NCBI GenBank assembly: GCA_036250195.1
Contig: JAVHZZ010000006.1
Span: 74,507,869 to 74,571,868 of the forward strand
Length of the DNA stretch: 64,000 nt
Direction of reading: 5' to 3'
Origin: Mixophyes australis
Taxonomy: Eukaryota > Chordata > Amphibia > Anura > Limnodynastidae
Both the position numbers and the translations under genes were made by a program. The stretch's first letter is position 1, and each line of letters starts with the position of its first letter. The notes under the pieces were generated by a model. It made no database searches. It was given only the letters and a program-made list of their open reading frames with translations, and was not told where the DNA came from. Positions 58,368 through 64,000 of this stretch are shown piece after piece.

Positions 58368-58917
58368 TGTCACCTGTTTCCCTCTTTCTACATTCAATTG
58401 CTGGGCTGAACTGAGTAGGCACACACCTGGTTTGCTCAATACATTCTCTTGATTGGCTTATTGCCTGTCAACTCTGTCTATTTAAAGCACCTGTTTCTAA
58501 ACCAATTTGCCAGATCTTCAGGTCTACTCTCCTGTTCAGATGTCCTGTTCCCTGGCTCCTGTTTGCTACCTGTTATCTGAAGTCTCCAGCACGGCTATCC
58601 ACAGATCATCACAGCCTCTGTGTCTACTCCTCTACCCTCGTTGTAAACGCTTTGCCGGTTATTGCTACCATCGCTACCAGCCTCCTGTGTTATTTAGCAC
58701 ACTGCTCTACTGTCTCCTAATCTCTCAGCCATCTTGGTACTCCTGATCCAAAGCATCTTCAGTTATAGTCCTGGTTCTCTTTACAGTTTTGCTCATCACC
58801 TCGTAGGAGAAACGTGACCTGCGGTCAGGGAGCTGCGAAGACCAAGCGCCTTTGCAGGAGCTTCTGGCGACAACCACCCACTCCATTAGATTCCACGCCT
58901 TCTAGAAGGTAGTGACA
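58368..58917 (+). mobile_element. Solo LTR of a third sushi-type lineage
   Basis: The 550-bp unit TGTCAC...GTGACA has a perfect 5-bp TSD ACTGT (58363-58367, 58918-58922). The promoter matches element 1: CTATTTAAAG at 58478-58487, then GCCAGATCTT at 58509-58518, 31 bp downstream. It lacks the long repeat arrays and the hairpin motif. Confidence 0.85.
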
Positions 58918-59310
58918 ACTGTGTTGTGTGTTGGAACCACAATAATCACATTGGATAATGTTTTTTGGTAAGCGATAAAACAAACTTAAAAACAGTATGA
59001 ACCAACACATGTGATAACATATTCTGATGTGTTCAAAATAACATAAAAATAACAGCTGTGGAGATAGATGAAGATTGTGTGTTTTAAACTCTACCATGGA
59101 AACTACAGGAAACTTGCCAGCCTAAAATCTATGAATCTATGTTGAGGCCGTTGGGTGCTAATGTCTATAATACTTGGATCCATTTAGTTTTCTCTCATGA
59201 TATGTGGCCAATGAAAATCACCACCCCTCCATAGTCTATGTACTTTGCTAATCCCCATAAGTAGTGACAGACCTTTTTGTGGTGCTTTGCAAAATGGTTG
59301 AAGACACTAT

Positions 59311-59395
59311 GGGGTATATTTACTAAACAGCGGGTTTGAAAAAGTGGAGATGTTGCATATAATTCTATCTATCATTTTATAGAATGCACGAATTC
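59311..59395. mobile_element. Foldback MITE fragment
   Basis: GGGTATATTTACTAAACAGC followed by GGTTTGAAAAAGTGGAGATG matches the left arm of the 19745 copy. The right arm is absent. Confidence 0.6.
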
Positions 59396-59595
59396 ACGCG
59401 CTCTTTAGTTGCATATTGCTGAACTTGAGAGTGCATAAGCTATGCTCACAGCAAAATATAAATGCCAGAGGAAACAAAAAACTTACCTCAAGTTGCTTGT
59501 GCTCTGTGATCAACTCAATCAAATCTTATCAATAGAAGCAGCCAAAACCCTGTAATGGGTGATACCACAAACAGTGAAGCACAGCCAATTAAATC

Positions 59596-60170
59596 TAGAG
59601 ATGCCCAGGCTCAGTTCCCCGAGAACCGAACACACCCGAACTTAGCAGATCCGAATACCAAGCCAAGCTGGCTCGGTATTGAAAATGAGGCAAAAGTCAT
59701 TGTTACGTCATCGGATCTCGGATCTCGCGAGTTTTGGAATCTATAAGTACCACCCTCCACAGCGATCCAGCGCCATTTCACAGAGGGACACAGAAGGGGT
59801 AGTACAGTTCTTGGCAGTCTGTAGAGCAGTTGGGCAGCGTCATAGGTAGAATAGAAAGAGGAGGAATGTAGCAGTGTTCTTCAAAATCTACAGCGAAATT
59901 TAGGAGAGCTCCATTGCTCCATTTCTAATTGTCATTGCTGAAATAGAAATACTAGGGCTGGCAGACTTGGTCTAAATCTGCAGTTAAATTTTACTGTACC
60001 ATAGCTCACTCAGAAACAGGAGAGGTGGCAGGGTTCAGTGCTGAAACAGAAATTGTAATAATAGGGCTGTCAGAGTTCTTCAAAATCTCCAGTGACATTG
60101 TATTGTGCCATAGCTCATACAGAAAAAGGAGGGTTGGCATTGTTCTTGTCACTCTCCAGTCTCAGTCATG
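59596..60170 (+). mobile_element. hAT end fragment (5' terminus), plus orientation
   Basis: It starts TAGAGATGCC and tracks the 5' region of the 42953 element: GAGAACCGAACACACCCGAA, then TCATCGGATCTCGG, then the CCACAGCGATCCAGCGCCATTT block. It is followed by about three degenerate repeats of roughly 110 bp (GCTGAAA...AGAAAT...AGGGCTG), unrelated to the 100-bp units of the other copy. Confidence 0.7.
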
Positions 60171-60399
60171 ATGATACTAATCCCTCTACCTCATGAGCTA
60201 AAGCCTATGTTCAAGTGTATAGTGGTTTTAAGTCAGGGAAACAAAAATGTAAATATAAAGCTTGTACCTTTTTAAAGAAAAAAAAACCTCTCTAATAAAG
60301 GTGAAAGTTTACTGTAGAAAAACATAAAATTGTCAAGACGCCATTCTATCCAAAATATTACCAAGCATACCAGCATCAGGTAGCTCCCTTCTCTCAGCT

Positions 60400-61990
60400 A
60401 GATTTCAGCACCTGCAATCTACACTGTCATCATATTCACCCTCATCAGTGTGTACATCATTCTCAAACAATTCTAATTAAATTCCGCTGGAATCCACCAT
60501 CACAAAAGTCTGTGTACTTTGATGTAATGGCCTTTCTCATGGAATTTGTTTTTAATTTTAGGGCAGAGCTGTCACAATTTTTAGGCAATTCTTTTAGACC
60601 AGACCAAATGTCAAAATGAAATGCTGACTCATCTGCATCACCACTGGGTGTCTTGGGAAAGCTTGTTTTTTCCCCAGAAGCAGTTGCCAGAGAAACTGAA
60701 GGAGGAGACATTGTTGTGCCATGAACCACTTGAGCTGTCAGCCTGCTGACCAGGAGCTCATTGTATCTCTTGAGATCTGGGTCAGTTGAAAAGAAAGAGA
60801 GGACATAGCTCTTAAACCTAGGATCAAGCACAGTTGACAAAATGTACTGATTCCATTTCAAGATGTTGATAACTCTTGGATCCTGGCGAAGCGAATTAAG
60901 TACTTAATCTACATTTCCAATATAGTTAGCAGATATGCTTTGTTTCATTTCCTCCTTCAATTTCTCTAGCTGCTTCTCAAAAAGTCTAATTACTTGACTC
61001 AAGCTAAGAGTGTCTGCACTCTCTTCACAAGTGACTACTTTGCTGGACTAAAGTACATTCCCCCTCAAATTCTATTCTTCTTGCAGCTGCTGCATTCTCC
61101 TACATGCTGTTGCAGAATCCTGAAAATGACCCTAAATATTTCGGGACACAGATAGCATCTCCTGCATGTCATTGTCATTTTTAAAAAAGTTCTGTACCAC
61201 AAGTGGATTGTGTGAGCAAAATGTGATGGAATTTCCCCCGCTGTAATGCTCTAACAATATTGGTGGTGTTATCAGAAATCACATATCTTCAGGAGAGTCC
61301 AAGCAGGATAAGCCATATTGCAATGACATCCCTTAGTTTTTGAAACAGGTTGACTTCTCCCATGCTGCTCCCCACTTATTCCCTACCATGCACAGTCAGA
61401 CTTTCCCACAGCCTTCAAATCTTTAGATGCTGTTTGAAAACCCATCTCTTTTTTTCTTGTCCACATATCTGGGTTAAGTGTACAGTGGATAGAATGGCAT
61501 TTTGTAGCCCAATAATTAAATTTTTACGAACCTTCTGGTAGAGGTAAGGAATAGCTTTTCTAGTAAAAGGGTATAGTGATGGAATTTGGTAACGGGGACA
61601 GAAGACCTCAAGTAACTGTCTAAAACCAACTGCATCAATAGTGGATATTGGACGCAGATCTAATACTAGCATAGTCGCCATGGCGTCAGTGATCCGCTTT
61701 GCGACTGGGTGACAGCTGTCATACTTGATTCCTCTTGCAAAGGATTGTTTAAAAGTCAATTGTTGTAAACTGCTGTTAGTCTTCTTCTTGGTCTGCTTTT
61801 GGGATAAAGATCCACCCCCAGCAGCAGTGGGCCTAACGCTCAAGGATTCCTCTGAGGGGTCCTCTATAGGGGAGGAGTCATCTCGCCTTAGAAACTTGGA
61901 TGCAGGACTAACTGCAATCACATGTGAGGATGTTGATGATGAAGGTGTTGGGGGTGTAGATCCTTCTAATCTTTTCAACTACATTCATGA
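60400..61990 (-). pseudogene. hAT transposase remnant, minus strand
   Basis: Reading from 61978 down, a stretch equals the middle of the 43899 transposase (LQQLTFKQSFARG, then HPVAKRITDAMATMLVLDLRPIS). An unrelated insert lies at about 61310-61500. The SDNTTNIVRAL region is at 61290-61240, a QEMLSVSRNI block near 61150, and the segment 60861-60463 (ILSTVLDPRFKSY onward). The tail near 60450-60410 matches the acidic end. Many stops and shifts make it clearly dead. Confidence 0.82.
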
Positions 61991-62012
61991 CCACAGCCTA
62001 TGGTCAAGTTAG

Positions 62013-63365
62013 AAGCCAATCTCGCTACCTTATGTAGACCTTAAGCTATTTGCAAAACTACTAGCAAAGTGGCTAGACACAGCCATGCCATCTTTGGTAC
62101 ACCTTGACCAATTAGGATTCACCCCCGGCTGCCAAACAGCGGACAATACCAGAAAGGTTATAAATTTGATCTATCTAACAAGGCTGGCACTTCTGCTCTG
62201 GTGTTGGCCATTGATGCCAAAAATGCTTTTAATTGCATTGCATGTTCAAGTAAGGGAGATGGAAACTCTTGCAGCTATTCTCCAGAACAACACCACTATT
62301 ACAGGAATCAAAGTTGGGACTCAGAATCACAAGTTGGCTCTCTACGCAGACAAAATACTACTTACTCTTACAGCCCACCACATCTCTTTACCTATTATCT
62401 TAGAAGAAGTTAAGGAATATGGAAAGATTTTGATTTGAAAATTTATACAGACATGTCTGAGGCCCTCCCCCTGAATGTCCACAACATAAATTACAACTAC
62501 TTCAAGCTAATTACATATTTAGATGGCAATCACATATGTCGAAATACCTAGGAATATTTAACCAAGTGTTTCGAACAATAATTCTCAACCAACTTCCCAC
62601 CACTACTAGAAGCCCTTAAAAAATATCTTTAGTCCTGGGGCTCCCAATGCATTTATTGGACATGTAGGGTAACAGCGGTTAAGATTAATACCCTACCCAG
62701 GCTCCTATACCTCTTCCAAACCCCCTCTGTCAAGGTCCCCTCTAATATCCTCAAAGATCTTCAAAACAGTATCACACTCTTTTTCTGGTTCTCCAGAAGA
62801 CCAATAATTCACCTTGAAGTTCTTTATAGACACCTGAGGGTTGAAGGTTTGAGCCATGCTTTCATAAATACTATCTCGTTTACGATCTTATGCAGTTTGT
62901 ATTAGCTCATTTAAAGAACTACATGAGCTATGCTTGGAGGAAGACATGAGTGAAGACCGGAGCCCAGATAACTGGTCCCAAATACGTGAGGGAGTTGCCA
63001 AGAGCTCAATTTGTATGGGAATAAAAGAAAATTCTAACAAATTTCTGTTCCATTGGTACTTAGTGCCAACAAGACTTATTGCCAATGGTTAAAGTGTAAA
63101 TTTAGAAGTGGCAGTATAAAAAATATAAAGGGAATACAACCACTACACTACAACCACTGCTTAGTGCATATACCCTTCAGTTTCCAACTCTTGTTGCCAT
63201 TGTTGCCATTGCTGTGCTTTGGAGCACCATATATGGTGGAGTTGCACGAAGTGTAAACATTTCCGGAAAGACCTAAATGCAGCCATAACATTAGCCCACC
63301 TCCTCACAGCCTTTCGCATCAACTACAACTATTCCCACGCCCAATCCCTGATGTCCTGGCATATG
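62013..63365 (+). pseudogene. L1-type LINE ORF2 fragment (reverse transcriptase to C-terminus)
   Basis: Across several frames it reads as L1 ORF2. VDLKLFAKLLAKWLD and LDQLGFTPG lie at 62028-62130 (RT fingers), and a LYADKILL motif near 62340 is at the catalytic YADD position with lysine replacing the second aspartate. SWGSQCIYWTCRV-like and LPRLLYLFQTPSVKVPS lie at 62630-62745, LEVLYRHLRVEG near 62815 and a HIWWSC motif near 63225. An internal deletion follows CIAC near 62245. It is 5'-truncated, as is typical of L1 insertion. Confidence 0.85.
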
Positions 63366-63373
63366 GGTACCAT

Positions 63374-64000
63374 CAGTCCTGTGTCATGTCAACAGTAAAG
63401 CATCCTGAGACCATTCATGTGTGGGGTTGCTTCTTAGCCAAGGGAGTGGGCTCAATCAAAATTTGGCCTAAGAACACAGCCATGAATAAAGAATGGTACC
63501 AAAACATCCATGAAGAACAACTTCTCCCAACCATCCAAGTACAGTTGGGTGACAAACAATGCCTTTTCCAGCATGATGGCACCTTTCCATAAGGCAAAAG
63601 TGATAATTAAGTGGCTTGAGTATCAAAACGTCGAAATTTTGGGTCCATAGTCAGGCAAATCCCCAGACCTTAATCCCATTGAGAACTTGTGGTCAAACCT
63701 CAAGAGGTGGATGGACAAACACAAACCCACAAAATATGACAAACTTCAAGCATTGATTAGGCAAGAATGGGTGGCCATCAGTCAGTATGTGGCCCAGAAG
63801 TTGATTGACAGCATGCCAGGGCGAATTGAAGAGGTCTTCAAAAAGAAGGGTCAACACTGCAAATATTGACTCTTTGCATAAACTTAATGTAATTGTCAAT
63901 AAAAGCCTTTGACACTTATGAAATGCTTGTAATTTTACTTCAGTATACCATAGCGACATCTGACAAAAATGTCTAGACACTGAAGTAGCAAACTTTGTGA
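63374..64000 (+). pseudogene. Tc1-like transposase fragment with 3' terminus, cut by window end
   Basis: It reads CVMSTVKHPETIHVWGCF, then FQHDG, SPDLNPIENLW and, after frameshifts, LIRQEWVAISQYV to KGQHCKY with stop at 63867-63869. These are the catalytic-core and C-terminal motifs of Tc1 DDE transposases. The N-terminal DNA-binding part is missing. Sequence after the stop (AATAAAAGCC near 63898, then CAAACTTTGTGA) looks like the terminal repeat running off the window. Confidence 0.88.

Larger units (their letters stand above)
56893..59000 (+). mobile_element. ERV-type LTR, plus orientation, with two nested solo LTRs
   Basis: It reads as the complement of the 203-984 family: TGTGAAAGTCAAATAATTGGATG at the start, then the CATTTACATTCACACTTACA block. 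A TATA-like GCATATAAGCAAGC lies near 58191, and GTTGTGTGTTGGAACCAC near 58927 continues the match after the nested copy. The pieces are 56893-57118, 57811-58367 and 58918-about 59000. The exact right end is not clear. Confidence 0.6.

Overview
The window looks like repeat-rich, non-coding nuclear DNA of a vertebrate, most likely an anuran amphibian. Chromovirus-type Ty3/Gypsy elements of the Tf1/sushi group, ZBED-type hAT transposons, Tc1 and L1 fragments, foldback MITEs and long AT microsatellites fill it. I found no host protein-coding gene, tRNA or rRNA gene. Almost everything recognisable is a mobile element, often nested in another.

Left part (1-16.9 kb): two copies of one LTR family, both minus-oriented, lie at 203-984 and 16007-16866. 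Decayed Env and integrase-tail coding sequence sits on the same strand next to the left copy, so the best reading is one old minus-strand provirus. It was later invaded by a solo LTR (2494-3173) and by a young, nearly complete sushi-type element (3249-11361).

Middle part (17-37 kb): MITEs, an LTR-like fragment and microsatellites, then an older LTR (23231-30766) split by a second, 5-bp-TSD-flanked sushi-type element (24159-30726). The two sushi elements share a layout: a long LTR with hairpin arrays downstream of the TATA box; a primer-binding site that matches the predicted RNA 5' end rather than a tRNA; gag 14 bp after the LTR; a GGGAAAT -1 frameshift signal with a conserved pseudoknot; and pol (protease, RT, RNase H, integrase). 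In the first copy pol ends with a chromodomain. The first copy has one nonsense codon in pol. The second has two nonsense codons, a lost RNase H catalytic residue, and a deletion of the chromodomain, PPT and LTR edge.

Right part (37-64 kb): a minus-strand LTR-element remnant with an unidentified coding region (about 37.3-41.0 kb), a solo copy of the provirus LTR family, and a complete but broken hAT transposon (42953-47714, perfect 8-bp TSD) with 100-bp tandem arrays at both ends. Then come foldback MITEs, a plus-oriented provirus-type LTR carrying two nested solo LTRs (57119-57810, 58368-58917), an inverted hAT remnant, a 5'-truncated L1 ORF2 and a Tc1 transposase fragment cut by the window end.

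Most noteworthy are RNA-level signals conserved between the two sushi elements: self-priming complementarity, a frameshift pseudoknot, and a repeated U5 hairpin with a compensatory base-pair change.
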